DNA of 64,000 bases from an uncultured Croceitalea sp. (GCA_947499565.1 CANMOV010000001.1:1240001-1304000), one strand, 5' to 3'. Positions 27,477 to 36,494 are shown, counted from the first letter of the stretch. The notes: a model not told the origin generated them from the letters alone. Translations and numbers: made by a program.

Positions 27477-29942
27477 TTGAGCCTAGCAAAATCTCTGCTT
27501 TTTGCATTTCTAATTATATCCTCCGTTGCAATTTCGCAAACGGCGACTATTTCGGGTATTGTACTTGATGAAAACAACAATCCTATTTCGGATGTGAACA
27601 TTACTTGTAAAAATGCGGGTACTACTACAAACGCAAATGGCACTTATATTTTACAAATAATTGCTGATGTAGAAAATACCATCACCTTCTCACACATAGG
27701 GCATAAAAACATTATTCTTCAAAAAATAATATTAACTACAAATGAAACCTTTGAGTTTAATCCTGTAATGAGTACAGGTGCTATACAAATAGCTGAAATT
27801 ATAGTATCTCCCAGTGGAACAAAAAATGTTGAAGGTATCGTAACTATTCCTCCAGAACTGGTTAGAAAAATTCCCGGTGCGAATGCAGGGGTAGAAAATA
27901 TTTTAAAATTACTACCAGGAGTTAGTTTTAATAATGAACTGAGCACACAATATAACGTTAGGGGAGGTAATTTTGATGAAAACCTAGTTTATGTAAATGG
28001 TATTGAGGTGTATCGTCCTTTCTTAATACGTTCAGCACAGCAGGAAGGCCTAAGCTTTGTAAATAGCAATTTAGTTGAAAACCTTAAGTTTTCTGCTGGC
28101 GGATTTCAAGCTAAATATGGAGATAAGCTTTCTTCTGTTTTAGATATAAATTATAAAACACCAACATCTTTTTCGCTACAGGTCGCGGGAAGTCTTTTGG
28201 GAGCCAATACCACTTTAGAGACTGTATCCAAGGACAATAATTTTACTAGTCTAACCGGATTCCGCTATAGGGACAATAGCATTTTTATAAATAGCCAACA
28301 AACACGAACTAACGTAAATCCAACTTTTATAGATGCGCAAAGTTATCTTACGTATCGCTTTTCTGATAGGTTTAGGTTAAACTTCTTGGGCAATTTTGCA
28401 ATTAATAATTACAAGAATAAACCTTTAAACAGGCAAACAAATTTTGGTACTATAGCTGAACCAAGGGCATTATTAGTGTTTTATGAAGGCCAAGAAAGTA
28501 ATCGTTATCAAACAGAATTTGGTGCTTTAAAAGCTGATTTTGTTTTAAATGAAAAAACTAAACTCGATTTTACAGCTTCGGTATATCACACGGTGGAAGA
28601 AGAGTTTTCGGATATAATAGCACGGTATGAATTAGGAGATGTTGACACTAACTTAGGCGGAGAAAATTTAGGAGAAGCTACAAACTCTAGAGGAATTGGT
28701 GCTCAGCAGAATAGGGCAAGAAATATACTAGATGCGCTTATTTTAAATATTGCTCATGGGGGAAACTTTAAAAAAGAAAAATCTTCTTTAGAATGGGGTG
28801 TAAAATTTACACATGAAGATTTTAGAGATCAATTGCGAGAATCTGAATTTATAGATTCTGCTGGTTTTTTTATTCGTCCGTCCGAACCTCGTTTCATTAA
28901 CAATCAACCAAGCGAGCCGTTTGAAGAGGATATTGTATCATTTGAAAGTGCCCGAGCAACGAATTTTGTAAAAACCAATAGAATCTCTGGCTTTCTACAA
29001 TATAGCGACCAAAAAACCTGGGGTAACAATAAAATCTATTACAATTTAGGTCTTAGAGCGCAACATTATACCATAAATCCGGAGGAATCTTCAAGTAACA
29101 ATCAATTTATTTTTAGCCCTCGTGCTCAGTTTGCTATTAAACCAGATTGGCAAAAAGACATGCTATTTAGGTTAGCTATTGGCAGCTATCAACAACCACC
29201 GTTCTACAGGGAGTTAAGAGCAGTAAACGGACAGGTAAATGCAAATGTAGAGGCACAAAAATCACAACATTATGTTCTAGGTAATGAGTATAGTTTTAAT
29301 TTCTCCAACCGTCCTTTTACAATTATAAGCGAAGTCTATTATAAAAATTTGACAAACGTAAATACATACACCATCGAAGATGTAAGATTACGTTATGCAG
29401 CAAATAATAACGCTGAAGCATTTGCCTATGGTTTTGATTTTCGACTGAATGGTGCTTTTGTACCTGGTGCGGAGTCTTGGTTAAGCTTAGGCTATTTACG
29501 CACAGAAGAAAATATTAATAATAGAGGTTACATTTCTAGACCCACAGATCAACGCTTTAAATTTGGTTTACTATTTCAAGATTATATGCCTACCATACCA
29601 AATCTAAAGTTATATTTAAATATAGTATACAATACTGGTGTTCCAGGTGGTTCTCCAAATAACGCAGACCCTTATCAATTTCAGAATAGATTAAGAGATT
29701 ATAGAAGGGCGGATTTAGGAATTTCGTATATTTTTGCAGATACCGAGAATACACATCCAAAAAGTCATTGGTTACATAGGTTCAAGGAGTTTAGTATGGG
29801 GTTTGAAATATTTAATTTGTTTAACAATCAAAATTCCATTACTAATACTTGGGTAAGAGACGCAGACACCCAACGTCAGTTTGCAGTACCAAACTTTTTG
29901 ACTTCACGGATTTTGAATCTGAAGTTCAATTTGCGAATTTAA
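27477..29942 (+). CDS. TonB-dependent outer membrane receptor with carboxypeptidase-like N-domain
   Basis: The protein is 821 aa from TTG 27477, which gives the signal peptide MSLAKSLLFAFLIISSVAIS. The longer frame from 27426 would overlap the M23 gene and bury the signal. A CarboxypepD_reg-like domain (TATISGIVLDENNNPISDV) is followed by a plug (ILKLLPGVSFNNELSTQYNV, VYVNGIEV) and a beta-barrel to the C-terminus. Such receptors import bulky substrates across the outer membrane with TonB energy. The substrate is unknown; no SusD partner lies next to it. The gene is in line with the M23 and the following secreted protein. Confidence 0.88.
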   Translation: MSLAKSLLFAFLIISSVAISQTATISGIVLDENNNPISDVNITCKNAGTTTNANGTYILQIIADVENTITFSHIGHKNIILQKIILTTNETFEFNPVMSTGAIQIAEIIVSPSGTKNVEGIVTIPPELVRKIPGANAGVENILKLLPGVSFNNELSTQYNVRGGNFDENLVYVNGIEVYRPFLIRSAQQEGLSFVNSNLVENLKFSAGGFQAKYGDKLSSVLDINYKTPTSFSLQVAGSLLGANTTLETVSKDNNFTSLTGFRYRDNSIFINSQQTRTNVNPTFIDAQSYLTYRFSDRFRLNFLGNFAINNYKNKPLNRQTNFGTIAEPRALLVFYEGQESNRYQTEFGALKADFVLNEKTKLDFTASVYHTVEEEFSDIIARYELGDVDTNLGGENLGEATNSRGIGAQQNRARNILDALILNIAHGGNFKKEKSSLEWGVKFTHEDFRDQLRESEFIDSAGFFIRPSEPRFINNQPSEPFEEDIVSFESARATNFVKTNRISGFLQYSDQKTWGNNKIYYNLGLRAQHYTINPEESSSNNQFIFSPRAQFAIKPDWQKDMLFRLAIGSYQQPPFYRELRAVNGQVNANVEAQKSQHYVLGNEYSFNFSNRPFTIISEVYYKNLTNVNTYTIEDVRLRYAANNNAEAFAYGFDFRLNGAFVPGAESWLSLGYLRTEENINNRGYISRPTDQRFKFGLLFQDYMPTIPNLKLYLNIVYNTGVPGGSPNNADPYQFQNRLRDYRRADLGISYIFADTENTHPKSHWLHRFKEFSMGFEIFNLFNNQNSITNTWVRDADTQRQFAVPNFLTSRILNLKFNLRI

Positions 29943-30602
29943 ATGATTATGAAAAAAATACTCTTGTTCTTATTAATCTTGATAAGCCTGCAAAGCTTTT
30001 CTCAAAAGAACATTTATGAAAATAGCAGGTTTGATGAGTTGAGTGCGAATCATGAAATCTTAGCAATAGTTCCATTTATAGCAAAATTAGAATTAGAACA
30101 ATCACTTTCTAAGGAAGAGCAAACAAAATTAGCGGAGCGCGAAGGATATGCAGTACAAGACGCTCTAGAGACTTATTTTTCTAGAAGGAAAAAAAGAAAA
30201 AAATTTAATGTTGAGTTTCAGAATATTAAAAACACAAATGCCCTGTTGGCCCAAAACAATATTACCTATGAAAATATTGATATTTACACGGTAAAACAAT
30301 TAGCAGATATTTTGAATGTTGACGGTATTATTAGCGGTAATCTTGATTTAAATATTTTACTTTCCAAAGGTGTTCCTACGGAATTCAAATTTTTAGATTA
30401 TTTCAGTGGAGATGCAGATTATGGGCGAATTGGAGTTAAAATTAGTGATGGCTTTTCGGGTAAGTTATTGTGGAAATATGAAAAAGAAATTACTAAAAAG
30501 ACTGGTAAAAACACAGCTGAACTCATTGACCGAATGATGAAGTTAGCAAGCAAAAAATTTCCTTACGATAAGGAGAAAAAGCGTAAAAAACGTAAAAATT
30601 AA
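29943..30602 (+). CDS. Secreted protein of unknown function, possibly CsgG/TolB-N-like fold
   Basis: The 219-aa protein starts right after the receptor stop (ATG 29943, or ATG 29949 giving MKKILLFLLILISLQSFSQ). It has a clear signal peptide. The mature part has the pattern ILAIVPFIAKLEL, then a long helix, then ADILNVDGIISGNLDLN, and a very basic end (KEKKRKKRKN). The alternation of a hydrophobic strand, helix and VDGIISG resembles periplasmic CsgG/TolB-N-type domains, but I cannot name a family. It is probably cotranscribed with the receptor. Its stop overlaps the stop of the convergent cysteine desulfurase by 4 bp. Confidence 0.75.
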   Translation: MIMKKILLFLLILISLQSFSQKNIYENSRFDELSANHEILAIVPFIAKLELEQSLSKEEQTKLAEREGYAVQDALETYFSRRKKRKKFNVEFQNIKNTNALLAQNNITYENIDIYTVKQLADILNVDGIISGNLDLNILLSKGVPTEFKFLDYFSGDADYGRIGVKISDGFSGKLLWKYEKEITKKTGKNTAELIDRMMKLASKKFPYDKEKKRKKRKN

Positions 30603-31744
30603 CTAGCAGCAAATTCTTTTAAAACTCCGATAGTATAATCCAGTTCTTCCTTTGTATTGTATTTAGAAAAGGAAAAACGCAATGAAGGCTTAGCTAAATT
30701 ATTATCTGATAAAATTTCTGTTAGTACATGAGAACCTTTAGCGCTTCCAGATTGGCAAGCACTGCCTTTAGAGCAGGCTATCCCTTTTAAGTCTAAATGA
30801 AAAAGTAACATTAACCCTTTATCCTTATTAAAAGGAAGACAAATGTTCACTAATGTATAGGTGCTTTTATCCATATCACCAGAAAGACCATTAAACACAG
30901 TATCTGGTATTTCCTTTTTTATTTGATTTATAAAGTATTCTTTTAGTCCACTCACATATTCTCTCTCCTTTTCTAAATTATCATAAGCGCTAACAAAGGC
31001 TTCTTCTAAACCAACAATATTGTGAAAAGATTCCGTTCCAGCTCTAAAACCTCGCTCTTGAGCTCCACCAAAAATAAGTGGCTTTAATCCTGAATTTCTT
31101 CTAACAAAAGCGAAGCCAATACCCTTAGGTCCATGAAATTTATGAGCAGCAGCAGTTAAAAAATCAATAGTACTCTCCTTTAAGTCCCATTCAAAATGAC
31201 CGACAGATTGTACCGTATCTGAATGGAATAGGGCTTTGTGCTCTTTGCAAAGGTTAGAAACACTATCTAAATCTAATAAATTACCAACCTCATTATTAAC
31301 ATGCATTAAACTCACTAATTTCTTAGAATAGTCTTTTTTAAGTAATTCCGCTAGATGAGCTGGCTTTGGATTTCCATCGGCATCTAAATCAACAAACCAA
31401 AGTGCAATGTTAAATTCTTTCTCTAATTCCTCTGCTGTATGCAACACCGCATGATGTTCAACTCTGGAGGTTATGATGGTTCTAACCCCTAAATCCCGCA
31501 CGGCACATCTTAAAATCATATTATCGGCTTCCGTTCCACCTGAAGTGAAAACAATCTCAGAAGGATGCGCGTTAAGGTATTTTGCAATAGTTTTTCGTGC
31601 TTTTTCAATACCCGTTTTTGCTGATCTACCAAAACTATGTGTCGATGAAGGATTTCCATAAATACAGAGCGCTTCTTGCATTCTTGTTATCACCTCTTCT
31701 CTTATCTGCGTAGTTGCAGCATTGTCTAAATATACTTTTTCCAT
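30599..31744 (-). CDS. Cysteine desulfurase (NifS/IscS-like)
   Basis: The 381-aa class V aminotransferase-fold enzyme begins VYLDNAATTQI, has TSGGTEADNMI, the Schiff-base Lys K202 in AAHKFHGPKG, and GGAQERGFRAGTES. C330 in SKGSACQSGSAKGSHVL is the persulfide-forming cysteine. It takes sulfur from cysteine for iron-sulfur clusters or thionucleosides. No isc or suf genes adjoin it, so the acceptor is not known. A good promoter with a palindrome in its spacer lies just upstream at 31765-31796. Confidence 0.93.
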   Translation of the reverse strand: MEKVYLDNAATTQIREEVITRMQEALCIYGNPSSTHSFGRSAKTGIEKARKTIAKYLNAHPSEIVFTSGGTEADNMILRCAVRDLGVRTIITSRVEHHAVLHTAEELEKEFNIALWFVDLDADGNPKPAHLAELLKKDYSKKLVSLMHVNNEVGNLLDLDSVSNLCKEHKALFHSDTVQSVGHFEWDLKESTIDFLTAAAHKFHGPKGIGFAFVRRNSGLKPLIFGGAQERGFRAGTESFHNIVGLEEAFVSAYDNLEKEREYVSGLKEYFINQIKKEIPDTVFNGLSGDMDKSTYTLVNICLPFNKDKGLMLLFHLDLKGIACSKGSACQSGSAKGSHVLTEILSDNNLAKPSLRFSFSKYNTKEELDYTIGVLKEFAAS

Positions 31745-31764
31745 ACAAGGATTCTAGTGGTCTA

Positions 31765-31796
31765 CAAATTTAGTTAACTATATTAACTAATTCAAA
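31765..31796 (-). promoter_or_regulatory. Promoter of the cysteine desulfurase gene with internal palindrome
   Basis: On the minus strand, TTTG (31796-31793), 20 bp, then TAAATTTG (31772-31765) match the Bacteroidota promoter consensus exactly. The spacer and first bases of the -7 box contain TTAGTTAA-5 bp-TTAACTAA (31770-31790), a perfect 8-bp inverted repeat placed where a repressor dimer would block polymerase. The start codon is 20 bp downstream of the -7 box. Confidence 0.6.
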
Positions 31797-31863
31797 TAGT
31801 TAATTAAATTAAAAAGATGGGTAAACATATAATATTAAAAGTGAATTCACCTAAATTTGATTA

Positions 31864-32361
31864 ATGAAAAAAAATATTTTTTTAGCTTTTTCCATTGTAT
31901 TTCTTTCTTGTAGCGATGGAGATCTACAGATTGAAACTTTGGATTTTGATAGTATCGCGATACAGAATTGTGATGCTCTTACAACCGCAACTGAGGTTTT
32001 GTTTAAAATTGATGGCGATGAAGCGTTAATTTTAGATTTGCAAACTGGTCTTTTACAAAATGAAGTAAGTACAACTACCATAGAGAGCACTATTTCTAGC
32101 CAATCTAGACTTATTTATAGGGTTTTTAGTAATAATGTTAGTACTAGTTATTTTTGTGACGATTTCCCACCATCCGAGCCTAAGGTCACTGAAGAAATTG
32201 AAGCTGAATCGGGAACTGTACTAATAACCACAACAAGTGAAGACAATATTACCTTTACGCATACTATTCAATTGCAGGATATTATTCTAAGGAATGCATC
32301 AGGAGAAAGTATTATCGATTTAACCATTAACGATTTTGGCACTATAGAAACAAGCAATTAG
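31864..32361 (+). CDS. Small hypothetical lipoprotein
   Basis: The 165-aa protein has a lipoprotein signal, MKKNIFLAFSIVFLSCS, with Cys after FLS. The mature part is acidic, rich in Thr, Ser and Ile, and predicted beta-rich, with two further Cys at about residues 36 and 99 that could form a disulfide. I do not recognise the family. It ends tail-to-tail with the Smr gene, sharing four bases. It is probably anchored in the outer membrane facing the periplasm or surface. Confidence 0.75.
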   Translation: MKKNIFLAFSIVFLSCSDGDLQIETLDFDSIAIQNCDALTTATEVLFKIDGDEALILDLQTGLLQNEVSTTTIESTISSQSRLIYRVFSNNVSTSYFCDDFPPSEPKVTEEIEAESGTVLITTTSEDNITFTHTIQLQDIILRNASGESIIDLTINDFGTIETSN

Positions 32362-32900
32362 GAATTCTGATAAATATAAATTTCAGTAGCACCTAATCCG
32401 TATTTCTTATATTCAGCATCATAATATTTTATGTTCTCATATCGCTTAAAAAGATATACTAATTCTTCTTTAAGTACACCCTCTCCAACTCCATGGATAA
32501 AAACAACTTTCTGAATGCGTTTGCGTATAGCAAACTCTATTTGGCGCTTCGCAGTGTCTAATTGTAAATTGAGCATATCAAAACTGCTCATTCCTCTAGT
32601 AGAATTTGTGAGTTGATGAATATGAAGATCTACCTCCATTTTTGGAGCGTTGCGTTCTTTTGCTTTAACTATTACATTCTTTTTTTTCTTTGGAGCATCT
32701 TTCTGTTGCTTTACTTTTGCAACCTCAAAATTGGTCACTTTTAACTCGCCCTGAATTTTAACCAACTGGGAGGGTTCATATTCCATTTTAAAACCATCAG
32801 TAGTTTCTATTGCGACTGTATTATTAGAAATGCTTAACACATGCCCTTTAATAGCTTCATCTAGAACCTCAACCTTATCTCCAATTTTAAACGTAACCAT
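32358..32900 (-). CDS. Smr domain protein
   Basis: The 180-aa cytosolic protein has an N-terminal SH3-like barrel of about 60 residues (FKIGDKVEVLDEAIKGHVLS). A lysine-rich linker and a C-terminal Smr domain with DLHIHQL, VVFIHGVGEGVLKEEL and YGLGATEIYI follow. The layout is like the C-terminal part of MutS2 without the MutS ATPase. Smr domains bind or cut nucleic acids; some relatives act on collided ribosomes or branched DNA. Which applies here is unknown. Confidence 0.85.
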   Translation of the reverse strand: MVTFKIGDKVEVLDEAIKGHVLSISNNTVAIETTDGFKMEYEPSQLVKIQGELKVTNFEVAKVKQQKDAPKKKKNVIVKAKERNAPKMEVDLHIHQLTNSTRGMSSFDMLNLQLDTAKRQIEFAIRKRIQKVVFIHGVGEGVLKEELVYLFKRYENIKYYDAEYKKYGLGATEIYIYQNS

Positions 32901-32981
32901 GATGAATCAAAAAAAATTAAGTATTAGAGCAATTCCATTTCAAAAATAATAGTATTTTGAGCCAGAATAACCAAAACTTGA

Positions 32982-33290
32982 ATGTCTAGTCAATTAGCTA
33001 TATACTTTTTAGCAGCAAAAGATTATATGTTGCCTTGCTTAAATAAGCAGTTGTTTGGTATAGATTGCCCCGGTTGCGGTCTCCAACGTTCGGTTTTATT
33101 ATTATTTGAGGGTGAGTTTGTAGCTGCTTTTCAAATGTATCCTGCTATTTTTACGCTTATTCCATTGTTTGGAATAATTATCATAAACAGATTGTTTAGC
33201 TTAAAATATGGGAGTCAGTTTATTATTGGACTCAGTATTTCAAGTGTGGCATTAATTTTAATCAACTTTATTTTAAAACTAATACATTAA
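32982..33290 (+). CDS. DUF2752 membrane protein, copy 1
   Basis: The 102-aa protein has the DUF2752 signature CPGCGLQRS near residue 30 and two C-terminal membrane helices. The family's CxxCG loop between hydrophobic segments could bind metal or be redox-active, but no function is established. It begins a four-gene membrane cluster and is followed after 2 bp by the CCC-motif gene. Confidence 0.85.
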   Translation: MSSQLAIYFLAAKDYMLPCLNKQLFGIDCPGCGLQRSVLLLFEGEFVAAFQMYPAIFTLIPLFGIIIINRLFSLKYGSQFIIGLSISSVALILINFILKLIH

Positions 33291-33292
33291 TT

Positions 33293-33616
33293 ATGGAACC
33301 AAAAAAATTACCTAATGTTACCATTGCGTTAGTCTTAGTAATATTTTCTTTTTTATGCTGTTGCATTGGAGGATTACCTGCATTACTTTTCTCAGGTATC
33401 GCTTTTTTTCTGCTTAGAAAAGATGAAAAGGCATACGCTGAAAATCCAGATTTATATTCCAATTTTAGCACATTAAAAACAATAAAAATACTTGCTATAG
33501 TTGGAATGGTTGTAGGTATTCTTTACTTCGCTTATACATTATGGTCTATAGATCAAATGGGAGGCTGGGATGGCTACATGGAAAAAGTTCAAGATGCAAT
33601 GGAACAATACCAATAA
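33293..33616 (+). CDS. CCC-motif membrane protein
   Basis: The 107-aa protein has two membrane segments. The first contains the run FLCCCIGGLPALLFSGIA that names this Bacteroidota family; the triple cysteine sits within or next to the bilayer. A second segment lies at about 62-83. The function is unknown. The family has a similar two-helix hairpin layout to CD225/dispanin proteins such as the next gene, 13 bp downstream. Confidence 0.85.
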   Translation: MEPKKLPNVTIALVLVIFSFLCCCIGGLPALLFSGIAFFLLRKDEKAYAENPDLYSNFSTLKTIKILAIVGMVVGILYFAYTLWSIDQMGGWDGYMEKVQDAMEQYQ

Positions 33617-33629
33617 AAATAAGTTTTAA

Positions 33630-33914
33630 ATGGAAAATAACTCTAATATGCCTGTCAAACCAGATAATTATATGGTTTGGGCAATTTTAAGCACAGTTTT
33701 TTGCTGCCTTGCGACGGGAATTGCAAGTATTATTTATGCTTCTAAGGTAAACGAAGCTTATGCGGGCGGAAACTATGAAGAAGCGCTGAAAGCATCTAAA
33801 AACGCAAAAATGTGGGTTTTAATAGGTGCTGGAATCTCACTTTTAGTGTGGATTCTTTATATCTTAATTTTTGGTTTTGCATTTTTTGGTGCTATGGCTA
33901 ATGGAGATTTTTAG
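33630..33914 (+). CDS. CD225/dispanin family membrane protein
   Basis: The 94-aa protein has two membrane segments with the CD225 pattern: PDNYMVWAILSTVFCCLATG followed by a loop with ASKVNEAYAGGNYEEALKAS and a second helix. Cysteines in the first helix resemble palmitoylated sites of animal IFITM proteins, but bacterial roles are unknown. The end overlaps the start of the second DUF2752 gene by 14 bp, suggesting coupled translation. Confidence 0.88.
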   Translation: MENNSNMPVKPDNYMVWAILSTVFCCLATGIASIIYASKVNEAYAGGNYEEALKASKNAKMWVLIGAGISLLVWILYILIFGFAFFGAMANGDF

Positions 33915-34296
33915 TAAAAAGAGATTTCTAATTCTAATAGGGGTACTGTTGTTTTTAACAGTACCCCTATATTTTTTGCTTAATCCAAGTGGTCAACTCA
34001 TTTTTCCAAAATGTCCTATTTATCAACATTTAGGAGTTTATTGCTCAGGTTGCGGAAGTCAAAGGGCTATCCACGATTTACTCCATCTAAATATCTTGGA
34101 TGCAATTGGGCATAATCTATTATTACTACCAGCTTTAATTTTAATTATAATTGAATTTGGTATGAGGTTTTTCAGACCAGAAAAAAAGAGTTTACTTTAT
34201 TATAGAAAAACTCCCATAATTATTCTTGTAGTAATTTTAGTATTTACCCTACTAAGAAATATTAAAATGTATCCCTTTGAATATCTAGCTCCTTAA
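33901..34296 (+). CDS. DUF2752 membrane protein, copy 2
   Basis: The protein is 131 aa from ATG 33901 (MEIFSKKRFLILIGVLLFLT). A longer frame from 33871 would run far into the CD225 gene and is less likely. It contains CSGCGSQRAIHDLLH, the DUF2752 signature, and three membrane segments. Its 5' coding part contains a perfect 14-bp inverted repeat (see 33937-33970). The gene ends tail-to-tail with recQ, sharing TTAA. Confidence 0.85.
   Translation: MEIFSKKRFLILIGVLLFLTVPLYFLLNPSGQLIFPKCPIYQHLGVYCSGCGSQRAIHDLLHLNILDAIGHNLLLLPALILIIIEFGMRFFRPEKKSLLYYRKTPIIILVVILVFTLLRNIKMYPFEYLAP
33937..33970 (+). terminator. Terminator-like hairpin inside the second DUF2752 coding region
   Basis: ATAGGGGTACTGTT (33937-33950) pairs perfectly with AACAGTACCCCTAT (33957-33970) around GTTTTT, and ATTTTTT follows. 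It looks like an intrinsic terminator located 23 bp after the CD225 stop yet inside the next open frame. It could attenuate expression of DUF2752 copy 2. Confidence 0.55.
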
Positions 34297-36494
34297 TTCG
34301 CCACCTCACTAATAAACTTCAAGCGATATAAACGTAGTTCTTCCTCTTCATAGTCGCCATCAAATTCTTCTACAGCATCATCAATAGAATCAGATTCGGC
34401 CTCTAAGAAATAGTCGTGTATTTCTTCTTGCTGATCTTCATCTAAGACCTCATCCACCCAATAGCCCAAATTCAACTTTGTTCCACTGAATACAATTTGC
34501 TCCATTTCCTTTATTAGTTGTGATATTTCCAGGCCTTTTGCAGCAGCAATATCATCAAGTGGAAGTTTTCTATCTACATTTTGAATGATATACAGTTTTA
34601 ACCCAGAATTAGCTCCCGTACTTTTAACAACAAGGTCATCTGGCCTTGTTATATCATTCTCTTCAACATATTCGCTTATAAGTTGTAAAAAAGGTTTTCC
34701 ATACTTCTTGGCTTTCCCCTCTCCTACTCCATGGGTATTTAACAATTCCTCCATGGATATTGGATACTTTAAAGCCATATCGTCTAATGAAGGGTCTTGG
34801 AATACTACAAAAGGTGGAACTTCTAATTTCTTTGCTTCTTTTTTTCTTAAATCTTTTAAAAGTTTTAGCAATTTTTCATCTGCAGCAGCTCCACTAGATT
34901 TTGCAGCAGTCACAATAGCATCATCATTTTCTGCACTGTAAACATGATCCTTAGTCATCATAAAGGACGAAGGCTCTTTCAAGAAGTCTTCCCCCAAAGT
35001 GGTAACATGTAATACTCCATATTGCTCAATTTCTTTTTTCAGAAGACCAGCAACCAACACTTGTCGCGTTAATGCCATCCAATAATTCTCATCATTATCT
35101 GAGCCACAACCAAAGAAATCTTTTTCATTGGTTTTATGAGATGTTATTAAAGCATTCGTTTTTCCGACTAAAGCTTTTACAATCTCTTTAGTTTTAAATT
35201 TTTCCTTTGTACCTCTTACAACATTAAGCAGTTTAACAACTTCTTCTTGAGCTTCTTCCTTTTTCTTTGGATTTCGCGCATTATCATCCATATCTGCCCC
35301 TTCTCCTTTTTCACCATCAAACGCTTCTCCAAAATAATGAAGAATAAATTTTCTTCTAGACATGGAAGTTTCGGCATAAGCAACAATCTCCTGCAACAAG
35401 GCATTACCAATTTCTTGCTCTGCAACGGGCTTGCCAGACATAAATTTCTCCAGCTTCTCCACATCTTTATAAGAGTAAAAAGCTAAACAATGTCCTTCTC
35501 CCCCATCACGGCCCGCTCTACCAGTTTCTTGATAATAGCTTTCTATACTTTTAGGAATATCGTGATGGATAACAAACCGCACATCTGGCTTATCTATACC
35601 CATACCAAATGCAATCGTCGCTACAACTACGTCCACGTCTTCCATTAAGAACATATCTTGGTATTTTGAGCGTGTTTTAGCATCAAAACCAGCATGATAC
35701 GGTACGGCACTTACTCCATTGACTTGAAGCGTCTGTGCCAATTCTTCAACGCGTTTTCTACTCAAACAATAAATAATACCGGATTTACCTTGGTTTTGTT
35801 TTACAAAACGAATAATATCAGCATCAGCATTAACAGTTTTTGGTCGTACTTCATAAAATAGATTTGGCCTATTAAAAGATGCTTTAAAAACTTTAGCATC
35901 AGTCATACCTAAATTCTTAATAATGTCCTCCTGTACCTTAGGGGTAGCAGTCGCCGTAAGTCCAATTATTGGAATATTTTCTCCTAGTCTATCTATAATA
36001 CTTTTAAGATTTCTGTACTCAGGCCTAAAATCATGCCCCCATTCAGAAATACAATGTGCTTCATCAACTGCAACAAACGAAATTGTAACTGTTCTTAAAA
36101 AATCAACATATTCTGCTTTAGTTAATGATTCTGGAGCAACATAAAGTAATTTAGTTACCCCACTAGTCATATCTTCCATCACCTGTTTAACTTCAGTTTT
36201 AGTTAAAGATGAATTTAGAACATGAGCAACGCCATGTTCAGAAGATACGCCACGTATGGCATCTACTTGGTTTTTCATTAAAGCTATTAAAGGAGAAACA
36301 ACAATAGCTGTTCCTTCTTGCATTAATGCAGGAAGTTGATAGCATAATGACTTTCCACCACCGGTTGGCATTATCACAAAGGTATCTTTCTGCTCAAGTA
36401 CATTTTTAATTACTTGTTCTTGCAGTCCTTTAAATTTAGAAAAGCCAAAATATTTTTTTAAAGAAGAATGTAAATCTGACGTTATAAGACTCAT
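34293..36494 (-). CDS. recQ: ATP-dependent DNA helicase RecQ
   Basis: The 733-aa SF2 helicase has Walker A in IMPTGGGKSLCYQLPAL (about 41-57), the DEAH box in VDEAHCISEWGHDFRPEYR, TGLTATAT, and motif VI ETGRAGRDG. An RQC-like region, an HRDC-like stretch (PPFVVFQDPSLDDMALKYP) and an acidic C-terminus follow. It unwinds DNA 3'-5' in recombination and replication repair. The zinc-binding cysteines of E. coli-type RecQ are replaced (SRRKFILHYFGE, then GADMDDN), so the zinc subdomain is altered. Length is longer than E. coli RecQ by about 120 residues. Confidence 0.93.
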   Translation of the reverse strand: MSLITSDLHSSLKKYFGFSKFKGLQEQVIKNVLEQKDTFVIMPTGGGKSLCYQLPALMQEGTAIVVSPLIALMKNQVDAIRGVSSEHGVAHVLNSSLTKTEVKQVMEDMTSGVTKLLYVAPESLTKAEYVDFLRTVTISFVAVDEAHCISEWGHDFRPEYRNLKSIIDRLGENIPIIGLTATATPKVQEDIIKNLGMTDAKVFKASFNRPNLFYEVRPKTVNADADIIRFVKQNQGKSGIIYCLSRKRVEELAQTLQVNGVSAVPYHAGFDAKTRSKYQDMFLMEDVDVVVATIAFGMGIDKPDVRFVIHHDIPKSIESYYQETGRAGRDGGEGHCLAFYSYKDVEKLEKFMSGKPVAEQEIGNALLQEIVAYAETSMSRRKFILHYFGEAFDGEKGEGADMDDNARNPKKKEEAQEEVVKLLNVVRGTKEKFKTKEIVKALVGKTNALITSHKTNEKDFFGCGSDNDENYWMALTRQVLVAGLLKKEIEQYGVLHVTTLGEDFLKEPSSFMMTKDHVYSAENDDAIVTAAKSSGAAADEKLLKLLKDLRKKEAKKLEVPPFVVFQDPSLDDMALKYPISMEELLNTHGVGEGKAKKYGKPFLQLISEYVEENDITRPDDLVVKSTGANSGLKLYIIQNVDRKLPLDDIAAAKGLEISQLIKEMEQIVFSGTKLNLGYWVDEVLDEDQQEEIHDYFLEAESDSIDDAVEEFDGDYEEEELRLYRLKFISEVAN

